43,287 nt of DNA from Clostridia bacterium (GCA_017456005.1 JAFTLJ010000050.1:1-43287), one strand, 5' to 3'. Positions 33,369 through 42,314 are shown, counted from the stretch's first letter. Notes: generated by a model not told the origin, from the letters alone. Translations and numbers: made by a program.

Positions 33369-34265
33369 ATGTTAAGCAAAAAAGATATCGAAAAAGAACT
33401 CGGCAAAGGAATAAATATATACCCTTTGCGAACATCTAACATAAAAGGAAATTCCATAAATTTTACAATAGGAAAACACGCTTGGACTTTAGGTTCTGGC
33501 AATATTGTTGAAGATAGAGAAAAAAACTTTATCTTAGCAAAAAACGGAAACACCAATAATACAATACGAATGCGTTCCGGATATAGTGCAATACATTCTA
33601 AAGGAAATAAAGACTATCTTGTTATATTACCACATTCAACAACAATTGTAGAAACAAGCGAGGTCATAGGAGTTAGCAATTATATTGGCGGAACACTACA
33701 TTCAAAGGTCGGTATTGTAGCTCAGGGAATTGGAGATATCGGTACTATGTTAGGTCCTTCTTTTTGCGGTCACCTAATGATTTCATTGCACAATATTACC
33801 AACGAAGTCGTTACTCTACCTGTAGGAGAAACATTCGTGTCGTTAGTATTTCATTATCTGGATACTCCGACCAAAACAAAAAATCCAAATATATCAGGGC
33901 ATGTAGACAAGTTAGCTGAATTAGGTATAAATATAACCTCAGACACACGAAAATACTTAACCAAAGATTGGAAATGCAGCGTCGATGAGATACGAAACAA
34001 AATGATATCAAGCAAAGAATATATATCTCACAAAAAGGCGCTTTCCAACGAAAAATTCAAATCGCTTATGGATTATGTCACTTTACGAAATATTATTATC
34101 GTATTGATTTCTGCTATAGTTTTAATTTCACTGGGAATTTTAGCAAAATATGTTGATGATAAATCTCAAAACAATATATGGATGGAACGCTATTGGACAG
34201 TAATTCTTTCCGGTATTATTGTACCAATGATTATGGCTATAAAAAAACTTTTCAATCAAAGATAG
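33369..34265 (+). CDS. Membrane-anchored dCTP deaminase-like protein lacking the catalytic Glu
   Basis: A 298-aa protein; AAAAGGAG precedes the ATG, 11 bp after hsdM. Residues 1-165 follow the Dcd/dUTPase fold: LSKKDIEKELGKG..IYPL at the start, HSKVGIVAQG at 111-120, LGPSFCGHLMISLHN at 128-142 and PVGETFVSLVF at 151-161. In true dCTP deaminase the second motif is RSS-type, the third has a catalytic Glu (LE), and both are replaced here (HSK; Ser139). The D of the DPGF-like motif is also missing. So catalysis is unlikely and a nucleotide-sensing role is more plausible. The C-terminus has two membrane helices (about 240-260 and 275-293). I know of no characterised protein with this build. It lies inside the restriction operon. 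Confidence 0.75.
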   Translation: MLSKKDIEKELGKGINIYPLRTSNIKGNSINFTIGKHAWTLGSGNIVEDREKNFILAKNGNTNNTIRMRSGYSAIHSKGNKDYLVILPHSTTIVETSEVIGVSNYIGGTLHSKVGIVAQGIGDIGTMLGPSFCGHLMISLHNITNEVVTLPVGETFVSLVFHYLDTPTKTKNPNISGHVDKLAELGINITSDTRKYLTKDWKCSVDEIRNKMISSKEYISHKKALSNEKFKSLMDYVTLRNIIIVLISAIVLISLGILAKYVDDKSQNNIWMERYWTVILSGIIVPMIMAIKKLFNQR

Positions 34266-34310
34266 TAAAATATATTTTAATTTAACATCAAGAATTTAGA
34301 GAGAACAATT

Positions 34311-34949
34311 ATGAATTTCCACGAAATACAATTTTCTTTTATTGACCATATTCCGAAAAAATTTTTTGACAAAAATCACAATGAAAAATTTTGTGTTCAA
34401 GTTATTTCAAATCTTTTCAATATAGCCCCTAGCGATATTTATTGGGGAAATCCAAATAAACGTGAACCGGATGTCTATATAAAAAATCATCCTTTTGAAA
34501 TAACTCTTGTAAGTGACAAGCATAAAACTAAAAATCTTATTCAACGGCTAAAAAAACGAATGTCAGACGGATTTTCATCAGATGACATACAAAAAGAACT
34601 GTTGGATATGATTCAAGAAAGGGCTAATGATAAATCTCAAAAGCGATATTGCGATACACCTACATTGTGTATGATGGTGCCGGTACCCGCTATAGATTGG
34701 GTCGCAAAAGCATATGAGTCAGATATAATAGATAAATTATTTGTTTCTGAAAGACAAATCGTATTTGGTAAGTTAAAAAAAGAATATATCGACACAAAGA
34801 AATTTACAAATATATTTATTCTTGTTCCAAGCCTTGATACCAGTTGGGTTTTAATAGATGTTTCTACCGACAATATGCTCATTTATCAAGGTGACGTTTC
34901 GGATGATAATTACCCGTACTACGAGGTAATAGACTGGAAAGGAATTTAA
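34311..34949 (+). CDS. Unknown protein with a PD-(D/E)XK-like core
   Basis: A 212-aa soluble protein; start ATG 34311. The N-terminal half has a helix, then REPDVYIKNHPFEITLV (51-67): Pro-Asp54, a turn, then Glu63-x-Thr65, the beta-hairpin layout of PD-(D/E)XK nucleases with Thr where Lys is usual. A basic helix follows (KTKNLIQRLKKR). The C-terminal half alternates strands (TLCMMVPVPAIDWV, NIFILVPSLDTSWVLIDVS). I read it as a possible nuclease-like or DNA-binding accessory, with medium to low certainty. It is 4 bp before the full-length hsdS, so probably coupled to it. Confidence 0.55.
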   Translation: MNFHEIQFSFIDHIPKKFFDKNHNEKFCVQVISNLFNIAPSDIYWGNPNKREPDVYIKNHPFEITLVSDKHKTKNLIQRLKKRMSDGFSSDDIQKELLDMIQERANDKSQKRYCDTPTLCMMVPVPAIDWVAKAYESDIIDKLFVSERQIVFGKLKKEYIDTKKFTNIFILVPSLDTSWVLIDVSTDNMLIYQGDVSDDNYPYYEVIDWKGI

Positions 34950-34953
34950 TAAT

Positions 34954-36183
34954 ATGACCCCACAAATAAAGCAACGAATTGAACAAATCCGGCGCGGCGA
35001 AGTGCCGGATGGATATAAAAAGACGAAAGCAGGAGTTATTCCTTCTGAATGGGAATTGCATCCTTTATCTAAGCATTTGACAGAAAGCCGAATTCCTGGC
35101 ACAAATGGTGCTGTAGCCAAAAAACTTACCGTCAAACTTTGGAACAAGGGTGTTTTTGAAAAAAGAGAAGTTCATGAAGGAAGCGAAAGTACAACTTACT
35201 ATAAGAGGAAAGCAGGACAGCTAATTTATAGCAAATTAGACTTTTTGAATTGTGCTTTTGGTATTATTCCCGACCATCTTAACGGCTATGAAAGCACACA
35301 AGACTTACCTTGCTTTGATATAAACGATGTTGATCCTTATTATCTGCTTACATACGCAACTCAGCGCAATTTCTATACTCATTTTGGTATGATTGCGGAC
35401 GGTGGTAGAAAGGCTCGCAGAGTTGGTCCAGAAGATATGTTGTCTTTCCCATTGATATACCCATCACTGCCCGAGCAAGAAAAAATTGCCGAGATTTTGT
35501 CTGCACAGGATAAGCTAATTGCACTGAAAGAAAGGCTCATCGAAGAAAAGAAACGGCAGAAAAAGGCGCTGATGCAACAGCTTCTTACTGGTAAAAAGAG
35601 ATTGCCGGGATTTAGTAGTGAGTGGGTGGATGTAAAACTCGGAGATGTTTTTGCAGAAAGGGTGGAAACCAACTGCCAAGATCTTGAATTGCTATCTGTT
35701 ACGGGTACAAACGGCGTTGTTCCTCGTTCCACCATCGAAACAAAAGATAATTCGAGCGAAGATAAAAGCAAATACTTGAAGATATGCAAAGGGGATATTG
35801 GTTATAACACGATGCGTATGTGGCAAGGTGTTTCTGCTTTATCCGAATACGAAGGAATTGTGAGCCCCGCTTACACAATTTTGATTCCAAGCCCCGAAAT
35901 ATCGGCTAAATATTTTTCCTATCTCTTCAAAATGCATGCAGTCATTTTCTTATTCTACAGATTTTCACAAGGAATTGTTGATGATACTCGCAGTTTGAAA
36001 TACTACGAATTTGCGAAGCTTCATCTCAACATTCCTTCAGACAAGAAAGAACAAGAAGCTATTGCAGATATTTTAACTATTGCTGACAAGGAGATTGAGA
36101 TTCTTCAAAAAGATCTCGACCAAGAAAAACAAAAGAAAAAAGCCCTGATGCAGCTTCTGCTGATGGGTATTGTGAGGGTATGA
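34954..36183 (+). CDS. hsdS: Type I restriction specificity subunit (HsdS), full length
   Basis: A 409-aa protein with the complete two-domain plan: TRD1 (about 20-165), conserved helix 1 (SLPEQEKIAEILSAQDKLIAL...KRQKKALMQQLLTGK, 172-215), TRD2 (about 222-365), conserved helix 2 (KKEQEAIADILTIADKEIEILQ...KALMQLLLMG). It dictates the bipartite DNA site for methylation and cutting. Both helices keep the QLLxG end. It sits after three genes that separate it from hsdM, which is unusual. ATG 34954 is 4 bp after the previous stop. Confidence 0.95.
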   Translation: MTPQIKQRIEQIRRGEVPDGYKKTKAGVIPSEWELHPLSKHLTESRIPGTNGAVAKKLTVKLWNKGVFEKREVHEGSESTTYYKRKAGQLIYSKLDFLNCAFGIIPDHLNGYESTQDLPCFDINDVDPYYLLTYATQRNFYTHFGMIADGGRKARRVGPEDMLSFPLIYPSLPEQEKIAEILSAQDKLIALKERLIEEKKRQKKALMQQLLTGKKRLPGFSSEWVDVKLGDVFAERVETNCQDLELLSVTGTNGVVPRSTIETKDNSSEDKSKYLKICKGDIGYNTMRMWQGVSALSEYEGIVSPAYTILIPSPEISAKYFSYLFKMHAVIFLFYRFSQGIVDDTRSLKYYEFAKLHLNIPSDKKEQEAIADILTIADKEIEILQKDLDQEKQKKKALMQLLLMGIVRV

Positions 36184-36184
36184 T

Positions 36185-36850
36185 ATGGATATTTTGACTT
36201 TTATTCAAAAATACTTTGTATTTTTGCTGCCTGGCATAATTGGTATATTGTTATACCATAAGTTAAACATCCACAAAGAACAGCATTATTACCTTGAATT
36301 TGTAAAGATGATTACATATTCTATATTTTCCTTTGTTCTTTCAGATGTTGTGTTTTGGATTATTAAAAACTTATTCCCATGTTTTATATATTCGCCAATT
36401 AATATAATACACTTCATAGCATCTAATGCAACTGCAATCCCTACAGCAAATGTGGTATTGGCCATAATCTTTGCGTTGGTATTAGCATGCATATTAACAA
36501 AAGCAAACTCAAAAAACTGGCTATTCAGATTTGCAAACAAATTAAAGCTTACACGGAGAATTGATAACCAACCCGTTTGGGAACATGCATTCGATACAGA
36601 CGATATTATTATTCTGAGAGACTATATTACAAAAAACATTTATTACGGAAAAGTTATTTCTTATTCTGACAATAGCGAAATTAGAGAAATTCGCCTTGAA
36701 GATGTTCGAGTATTTAATGAGCATGCAGAATTTTTATATCATGCAGAAGAGCTGTATATATCTCGTACTCATAATGAATTCAGTATAGAAATCCAAAATT
36801 ATAACGAAAGTAACGAAACGGAGCGTCAAAACGATGAAGAACAAGCCTAA
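36185..36850 (+). CDS. Membrane protein with C-terminal soluble domain (DUF6338-like)
   Basis: A 221-aa protein starting one base after the hsdS stop. Three hydrophobic helices in the N-terminal half (about 9-24, 42-62, 78-104), then a basic stretch and a beta-rich cytoplasmic domain: VWEHAF at about 130, then DDIIILRDYITKNIYYGKVI and a segment ending IREIRLEDVRV and ELYIS. This resembles the DUF6338 plan (membrane helices plus a small beta barrel that begins W-x-x-x-F), but I am not certain. It ends in an acidic tail. Fully embedded in the restriction operon; its role there is unknown. Confidence 0.7.
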   Translation: MDILTFIQKYFVFLLPGIIGILLYHKLNIHKEQHYYLEFVKMITYSIFSFVLSDVVFWIIKNLFPCFIYSPINIIHFIASNATAIPTANVVLAIIFALVLACILTKANSKNWLFRFANKLKLTRRIDNQPVWEHAFDTDDIIILRDYITKNIYYGKVISYSDNSEIREIRLEDVRVFNEHAEFLYHAEELYISRTHNEFSIEIQNYNESNETERQNDEEQA

Positions 36851-36989
36851 CGGAAATTTTACATTACAACCTAATCCTAATAACACAAGAAGTGCGGCTC
36901 CTCGACATAATGGTTCGCAAAAACCGGCTAAACCTTCTTCTCCCAAGCCCAATCCTAATTATGTTCCACCGGCCTCAACAAAAAAATAA
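36834..36989 (+). CDS. 51-aa proline/asparagine-rich small protein
   Basis: An ATG at 36834 with GGAG ten bases upstream opens a 51-codon frame that overlaps the end of the membrane protein gene by 17 bp and ends TAA 36987-36989. The product is basic and disordered-looking, rich in Pro, Asn, Lys and Ser (FTLQPNPNNTRSAAPRHNGS near the start, PSSPKPNPNYVPP near the end). No membrane segment. The overlap and spacing are typical of coupled genes. It is short, so confidence is moderate; no homologue known to me. Confidence 0.55.
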   Translation: MKNKPNGNFTLQPNPNNTRSAAPRHNGSQKPAKPSSPKPNPNYVPPASTKK

Positions 36990-37014
36990 TACATAAAGTC
37001 AAAGGAGAAACATT

Positions 37015-37188
37015 ATGGCAACTAATCCCCCTAAAGGTGACGGTCACAGAAATGGCGCTGTAAAACAGCGTTCTCAGACCTATAATCCTAAAACAGAAAT
37101 ATGGACTAAGCGTGATACAAATACCGGCAAGTTCATGGATGGCAAGAAAGACGGAACGCCGTTTAAAGGTGTTCGCAAGGAAAAATAA
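37015..37188 (+). CDS. 57-aa basic small protein
   Basis: ATG 37015 follows a strong AAAGGAG site, 25 bp after the previous small gene; TAA at 37186-37188. The product is basic and hydrophilic (PPKGDGHRNGAVKQRSQTYN at the start, then WTKRDTNTGKFMDGKKDG and FKGVRKEK). I believe near-identical short proteins are annotated as hypothetical in unrelated bacteria, but cannot check. The high conservation I recall, and the good ribosome site, make it a real gene. Possible nucleic-acid or protein-binding partner of the restriction complex. Confidence 0.7.
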   Translation: MATNPPKGDGHRNGAVKQRSQTYNPKTEIWTKRDTNTGKFMDGKKDGTPFKGVRKEK

Positions 37189-37247
37189 TTCCGCAGAAAG
37201 CGAGGCGTTTTTCGTCTCGCTATGTCTGCTTATAGATAGGAGAACAT

Positions 37248-38423
37248 ATGTTGAACAATGACGAAATAAACCAGATTAACGATGTTGATGATCTTGAACA
37301 GGAAGCGACCGAAAAAGAAAACACCATCCAAAAAGAATCTCTAGAAGAAAAATATTCTATATACAATCATCTTAAATCCCACCCTGCTTCCGCTGTTGCG
37401 GCTTTTTCAGCTCTTGTTGCAACAATTACCTTTTTTGCGCAATTAATGACATACATTATAAATAAAAATGTCTTGGAATATTGGGGATATAATCTTTCTT
37501 ATGCATCTTTAGGCAATGATAGCTTGCTTTATTCCGCCATTTCAGCAATTGTGTACGGATTGGTTTTGGCAGTATCAATTGTGCTCTTCCTTAAAACCTG
37601 TGATGCGTATTTAGAGAGAAAAGGGTATTTTTTGACCGTGAAATACTTGCTCCAAAAGCAACAAAAATGTGAAAAAGAAAATTTGAGGTTGTTAAATCTC
37701 GCTGAACAATCAAATAACGACATTGAAGAACTTGATACAATTAAATCAGCTATTATTAATACGAGCAAAGAAATTAAAGATTTGTCTAAAACTATAAGAA
37801 AAGAAGCGTTTTTAGCTCGTTTAGCATTTTTGAAAAATTTGATTCCGATTTTACTGCTTTCCACCTTCTCCGCCTTTGTTATGTCTTTAATGCTCACACA
37901 AGACATGGAACTATGGCTAAGTATGATTGCTATATTAATTGTTCAGTTGCTAACCTTTGTACTTCTGTATTATATGGAGAAAAAATCGGTAATAAAAAAG
38001 AACCAAATCAAAAAGAGTGTTGCAACTTTAGAAACCAAGGAAATATTAGAAAAAGCAAAATATAAGAAACAATACCCACTTGACAGTTTACATGTTGAGC
38101 ATAAAGGAATTAAAAACTCAACATTTTTCATGTTGATTACATACGTTCTCGTAACATGCGTTGTGTTTGTTGGCTCTTTTGGATATTCTGCAAAAGGCAA
38201 TGAGTCGAAACGAAAAACGTTTGAAGTTGTTAACTTAAACGGCGAAGCATACGTAGTTGTTCACCATGACAACAATACTTGTTTTTTGGAGAAAGCAAAT
38301 ATATCTGATGATGTATTAACAATTTATATCAATCACCAGCGGATAGTTGATAGTTCGAATGTTACTTTCACAGTAAAAACATTTGAAACTGTTATTAAAG
38401 ATGATAGCGAGGTTTTACCATGA
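37248..38423 (+). CDS. Multi-pass membrane protein of unknown function
   Basis: A 391-aa protein; TAGGAG precedes ATG 37248. An acidic N-terminal tail (about 1-45) is followed by membrane helices near 48-70, 88-118, 195-216, 222-246 and 290-312. Between the second and third lies a long charged coiled coil (about 130-190). The C-terminal about 80 residues form a small beta-rich domain (EAYVVVHHDNNTCFLEKA), probably outside the membrane. Not recognised. The stop overlaps the hsdR start by 4 bp, so its translation is tied to that of the nuclease subunit. Confidence 0.75.
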   Translation: MLNNDEINQINDVDDLEQEATEKENTIQKESLEEKYSIYNHLKSHPASAVAAFSALVATITFFAQLMTYIINKNVLEYWGYNLSYASLGNDSLLYSAISAIVYGLVLAVSIVLFLKTCDAYLERKGYFLTVKYLLQKQQKCEKENLRLLNLAEQSNNDIEELDTIKSAIINTSKEIKDLSKTIRKEAFLARLAFLKNLIPILLLSTFSAFVMSLMLTQDMELWLSMIAILIVQLLTFVLLYYMEKKSVIKKNQIKKSVATLETKEILEKAKYKKQYPLDSLHVEHKGIKNSTFFMLITYVLVTCVVFVGSFGYSAKGNESKRKTFEVVNLNGEAYVVVHHDNNTCFLEKANISDDVLTIYINHQRIVDSSNVTFTVKTFETVIKDDSEVLP

Positions 38424-41400
38424 GCTACAAATCACAATCAGACCTATATCTTGAAGATAATATCAGCAAATACCCTGCCATAGAACTCCTCTGCAAACTT
38501 GGCTATCAATATATATCGCCAGACGAATGTGTCGCTCAACGTGGGGGATTTTATAATGTTATCTTAAAAGACACTCTTCGCGCGCAATTACATAAACTCA
38601 ATCAATTCACATATGGCGGTATTACATATAAGTTCACTGCTGAAAACATCGAAAGAGCTATATCCGAATTGGACGAGCCCCTCACCGATGGTCTCGTTCG
38701 CACGAGCGAGAAAATTTATGATGCTCTTATGTTAGGAAAAAGTTATCTTGAAAAACTTGTAGACGGAACATCAAAGAGTTTCAATCTAAAATATATTGAC
38801 TGGGAACATCCCGAAAACAATGTCTTCCATGTTACTGAAGAGTTTTCTTGCGACAGTTGGGATAAACAAAAAAATGTGCGTCCCGATATTGTTCTGTTTG
38901 TCAACGGCATCCCCTTCTCTATTATTGAATGCAAGGCTCCCACAGTCGATGTAGATCAAGCTATCGAGCAAACAATTCGTAATCAATGCAAGGAATATAT
39001 CCCTCAACTATTTAAATTCGCTCAAATAGTTGTTGCTACCAATAAAAATGCAGTTAAATACGCTACTTGTGGTACTGGAAAGAACTTTTGGTGTGTATGG
39101 CGAGAGCAATCATTGGAGTGGCAGAACAAACTGCTTGACCAATATGTAGTTGGTCGTGAAATCACCGAGCAAGATAGAAATATTGTCTCTTTGCTTGCTC
39201 CCGAACGTTTGCTGACTTTGACTAAGTATTTCATTCTTTACGATGCAAATATCAAAAAGATTTGCCGTTATCAGCAGTTCTTTGCCGTTGAAGAAATCAT
39301 CAAGACAATTCAACAGAATGATAGCGCAGGAAACCGTCAAGGTGGTGTTATCTGGCATACACAAGGTAGCGGTAAGTCTCTAACGATGGTTATGGTAGCG
39401 AAGTATATCTTAATGGAAATGAGTCGCTTTAACCCTCGCGTTGTTATCGTTACAGACCGAAAAGAGCTTGATAAGCAGATTGCCAAGACCTTTGCTCACA
39501 CAAGGCTTTCCCCTGCGAGAGCAACCTCAGGTAAGCATTTGGTTGATCTAATTAATAAAGACTCGGCAGATGTGATTACTTCGATTATCAACAAATTCAA
39601 TACTGTTGAGAACAGCGGACTTAAAAACCACTCTCGTGATATCTTTGTTCTTATTGATGAGAGCCACCGTTCCAATTACGGTTCATTGGCTACAAAAATG
39701 CGCATTGTATTCCCGAATGCATGCTACATCGGGTTCACCGGAACACCTTTGATGAAGAATGAAAAAAACACTATGGAGAAGTTCGGAAAGCTGATTCACA
39801 AGTATACCATTAAAGATGGTGTGGACGATCAGGCTATCGTTCCATTGATTTATGAAGGTAAATTCGTTGAGCAGAATGTGGATGAAACAAACATCGACCT
39901 TTGGTTCGATCAAGTAACCAAAAAGCTCAATGACGCTCAAAAGGTGGATTTAAAGAATAAATGGAGCACCATTAAGCGCCTGGCATCTACCGATGCACGC
40001 ATCAAACGTATTGCGCTTGATGTGAACCAACACTTTATAGAAGGTTACAAGAACACAGGATTCAAGGCGATGCTTGCTTGTAACTTCAAAAAGGATGCGG
40101 TTCGTTATCAAAAGTGCTTTGAACAGTTTGGCGACTTAACTACTGCTGTTGTTATTTCTGCCCCCGATATGCGTGAAGGCAGTGAAGAAGTAGACGAAAG
40201 CACTGACGATATGGTTGTGGCTTTTTGGAACAAGATGATGGCGCAGTACGGCAATGCTGACGACTACGAGGACGCAATAAAGAACAAGTTCATTGATGGC
40301 GAAATCGATATCCTTATCGTATGTAGCAAGCTCCTTACAGGATTTGATGCACCTCGTACACAGGTTCTTTACATTGACAAAGAATTAAAGGAACACGGAT
40401 TGCTTCAGGCAATTGCACGTACTAATCGTCTTTTTGAAGGAAAAGATTTCGGTTTAATCGTGGACTATCGTGGTCTTATTCAAAAACTTGATTCTGCTAT
40501 GGAAGTATATAGCGGCGCAGGTCTTGAGGACTTCGACAACGCAGATATTCAGGGCGTAATTGTTGACATTATGGCTTGCATAAGCCGTTTGCGCGAAGCT
40601 TATTCTCATCTTTGCGATATCTTCGTGACTATCAAAAACAAAGAGGATACTGAAGAAATCGAGGTGTTCCTCGCGGACATTGATATCCGTGCGAAATTCT
40701 ATGACGAACTTTGTTCTTTCGGACGAGCCCTCAGTATGGTACTCAATTCTGAAAAAGCATATGCTGCATTTACAAAGCAGGAAATCGCAATGTATCAATC
40801 TGCATTTATCTTCTACTCGAAGGTAAGAAGAAGTGTAAAGAAACGTTACGCAGACACTATTGATAACAAAGAATACGAAAAGCAGATGCAAAATCTTCTT
40901 GATACGCATATGTCTGTTGCAGGTATTAAGCAAATTACTAATCCCGTAGATATTCTTGACCGTGATGAATTAGAAAAAGAGCTTCACGAGCTCGGAACAA
41001 TGAGATCAAAGGCAGATGCAATTGTTTCACACATGACCAAAAGTATTAAGGTAAACAGAGATGAAAATCCTGCTTACTACGATACTTTCTCTAAACGAAT
41101 CAAAGATGCTCTTGAGGAATACAAGAACAGAGTTATAACAGAAGCTGAATACCTTGCCAAGATGAAATCCATTATGGAAGATTATCGTAAAGGTACAACA
41201 AATATTACCTATCCTGAAAAGATCAAGGGAAATGTTCATGCACAGGCTTTCTACGGCGTTATTACTGCAATCTTGGATGATGTAATGGATATTAATGCAA
41301 ACATTGATATAATATCTGATATTTCTATTTGCATTACCAACATCATAGATGAACACAATATGGTTGATTGGCAGACAAACAGAGATATCCATAATAAAAT

Positions 41401-41524
41401 TGCACAAGATATTGATGATATGTTCTACAAAATAGAAATAGAAAAAGACATTCAAGTCGACTTTGACTCTATTGATAAAATTATTGAGAATGTAATTACA
41501 GTTGCCCTTAGGAGATTCAAATGA
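38420..41524 (+). CDS. hsdR: Type I restriction endonuclease subunit (HsdR)
   Basis: A 1034-aa motor and nuclease subunit. N-terminal nuclease domain with RPDIVLF (Asp156) and FSIIECKAP (Glu170-Cys-Lys172). SF2 translocase with Walker A TQGSGKS at 314-320, VVIVTDRKEL as motif Ia, IDESHR (413-416 DESH) as motif II and GFTGTPL as motif III. The later helicase motifs are also present (LIVCSKLLTGFDAPRTQVLY; QAIARTNRLF). The C-terminal helical region binds the HsdM/S core. All parts intact, so the system should be active. It cleaves unmodified DNA after ATP-driven translocation. Confidence 0.96.
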   Translation: MSYKSQSDLYLEDNISKYPAIELLCKLGYQYISPDECVAQRGGFYNVILKDTLRAQLHKLNQFTYGGITYKFTAENIERAISELDEPLTDGLVRTSEKIYDALMLGKSYLEKLVDGTSKSFNLKYIDWEHPENNVFHVTEEFSCDSWDKQKNVRPDIVLFVNGIPFSIIECKAPTVDVDQAIEQTIRNQCKEYIPQLFKFAQIVVATNKNAVKYATCGTGKNFWCVWREQSLEWQNKLLDQYVVGREITEQDRNIVSLLAPERLLTLTKYFILYDANIKKICRYQQFFAVEEIIKTIQQNDSAGNRQGGVIWHTQGSGKSLTMVMVAKYILMEMSRFNPRVVIVTDRKELDKQIAKTFAHTRLSPARATSGKHLVDLINKDSADVITSIINKFNTVENSGLKNHSRDIFVLIDESHRSNYGSLATKMRIVFPNACYIGFTGTPLMKNEKNTMEKFGKLIHKYTIKDGVDDQAIVPLIYEGKFVEQNVDETNIDLWFDQVTKKLNDAQKVDLKNKWSTIKRLASTDARIKRIALDVNQHFIEGYKNTGFKAMLACNFKKDAVRYQKCFEQFGDLTTAVVISAPDMREGSEEVDESTDDMVVAFWNKMMAQYGNADDYEDAIKNKFIDGEIDILIVCSKLLTGFDAPRTQVLYIDKELKEHGLLQAIARTNRLFEGKDFGLIVDYRGLIQKLDSAMEVYSGAGLEDFDNADIQGVIVDIMACISRLREAYSHLCDIFVTIKNKEDTEEIEVFLADIDIRAKFYDELCSFGRALSMVLNSEKAYAAFTKQEIAMYQSAFIFYSKVRRSVKKRYADTIDNKEYEKQMQNLLDTHMSVAGIKQITNPVDILDRDELEKELHELGTMRSKADAIVSHMTKSIKVNRDENPAYYDTFSKRIKDALEEYKNRVITEAEYLAKMKSIMEDYRKGTTNITYPEKIKGNVHAQAFYGVITAILDDVMDINANIDIISDISICITNIIDEHNMVDWQTNRDIHNKIAQDIDDMFYKIEIEKDIQVDFDSIDKIIENVITVALRRFK

Positions 41525-42240
41525 TTAAGGAAATCGAATTGAATGGAAAACTAATAAATTATGAATTGCAAAGGAAAGATGTCAAAAATATCAATTTGAG
41601 AATCAAAGCAGATAGAACAATTTTTCTTTCAGCAAATCCGCAAGTTCCAGAAAGAATAATAGAAGAATTTATTTTATCTAAATCAGATTATATTCTCAAA
41701 GCGCTTGCACAGTACGAAGAACTTGCAAAATATGCCCCAAAACCCAAAAAGTACATAGATGGCGAAACATTTAGAATACTTGGTCACGATAGAAGATTGA
41801 AGATCATAGACGGAAAAAGAAACAAAGTGGAATGTGATGAATCATATATTACATTGATTGTTAAGAATTCCGATGATTATGAGTTAAAAAAGAAATTGAT
41901 AGATAAGTGGTTAATATCAATTTGTAAAGATAATATTCAATCGTTATGTGATTCTATTTATCCTAAATTTCAAAAATATGGTGTTCTGTATCCAACTATT
42001 CGATATAGAAATATGGTGTCTCGTTGGGGTAGCTGTCAGCCGAAACGCTGTGTTTTGACTTTCAATTATGCATTGGTAGAAGCTCCTGTATCATGTATTG
42101 AGTATGTTGTAGTACATGAATTTACGCACTTTTTGCAGCCAAATCATTCAAAAAAGTTTTATCAACAACTTGCAATGTTTATGCCAGATTGGGAAGAACG
42201 CAAAAAAATACTTGAAAAAGGAAACGCGTTTGTTGAATAA
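41521..42240 (+). CDS. YgjP-like zinc metallopeptidase (DUF45/M48-type)
   Basis: A 239-aa protein; its ATG overlaps the hsdR stop by 4 bp. The C-terminal domain has HEFTH at 199-203 and the third ligand His209 in QPNHSKKFY, plus RWGSCQPKR and LTFNYALVEAP, which define the YgjP/DUF45 family of predicted zinc proteases. Such genes are common next to hsdR, but the function (perhaps proteolytic control of HsdR) is not established here. Last gene of the operon; a terminator lies about 75 bp downstream. Confidence 0.9.
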   Translation: MIKEIELNGKLINYELQRKDVKNINLRIKADRTIFLSANPQVPERIIEEFILSKSDYILKALAQYEELAKYAPKPKKYIDGETFRILGHDRRLKIIDGKRNKVECDESYITLIVKNSDDYELKKKLIDKWLISICKDNIQSLCDSIYPKFQKYGVLYPTIRYRNMVSRWGSCQPKRCVLTFNYALVEAPVSCIEYVVVHEFTHFLQPNHSKKFYQQLAMFMPDWEERKKILEKGNAFVE

Positions 42241-42314
42241 TTTATACTGCTCAATATGCAATTTCTTTGCTGATAGACCTATCTGGAGATTGGCATAATA
42301 CACTAAAATACTTT

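Noticed and set aside
37199-37222. Hairpin AGCGAG...CTCGCT before the large membrane protein gene
   Set aside because: Only six base pairs, no T-run, and it lies inside a clearly continuous operon; not called a terminator.
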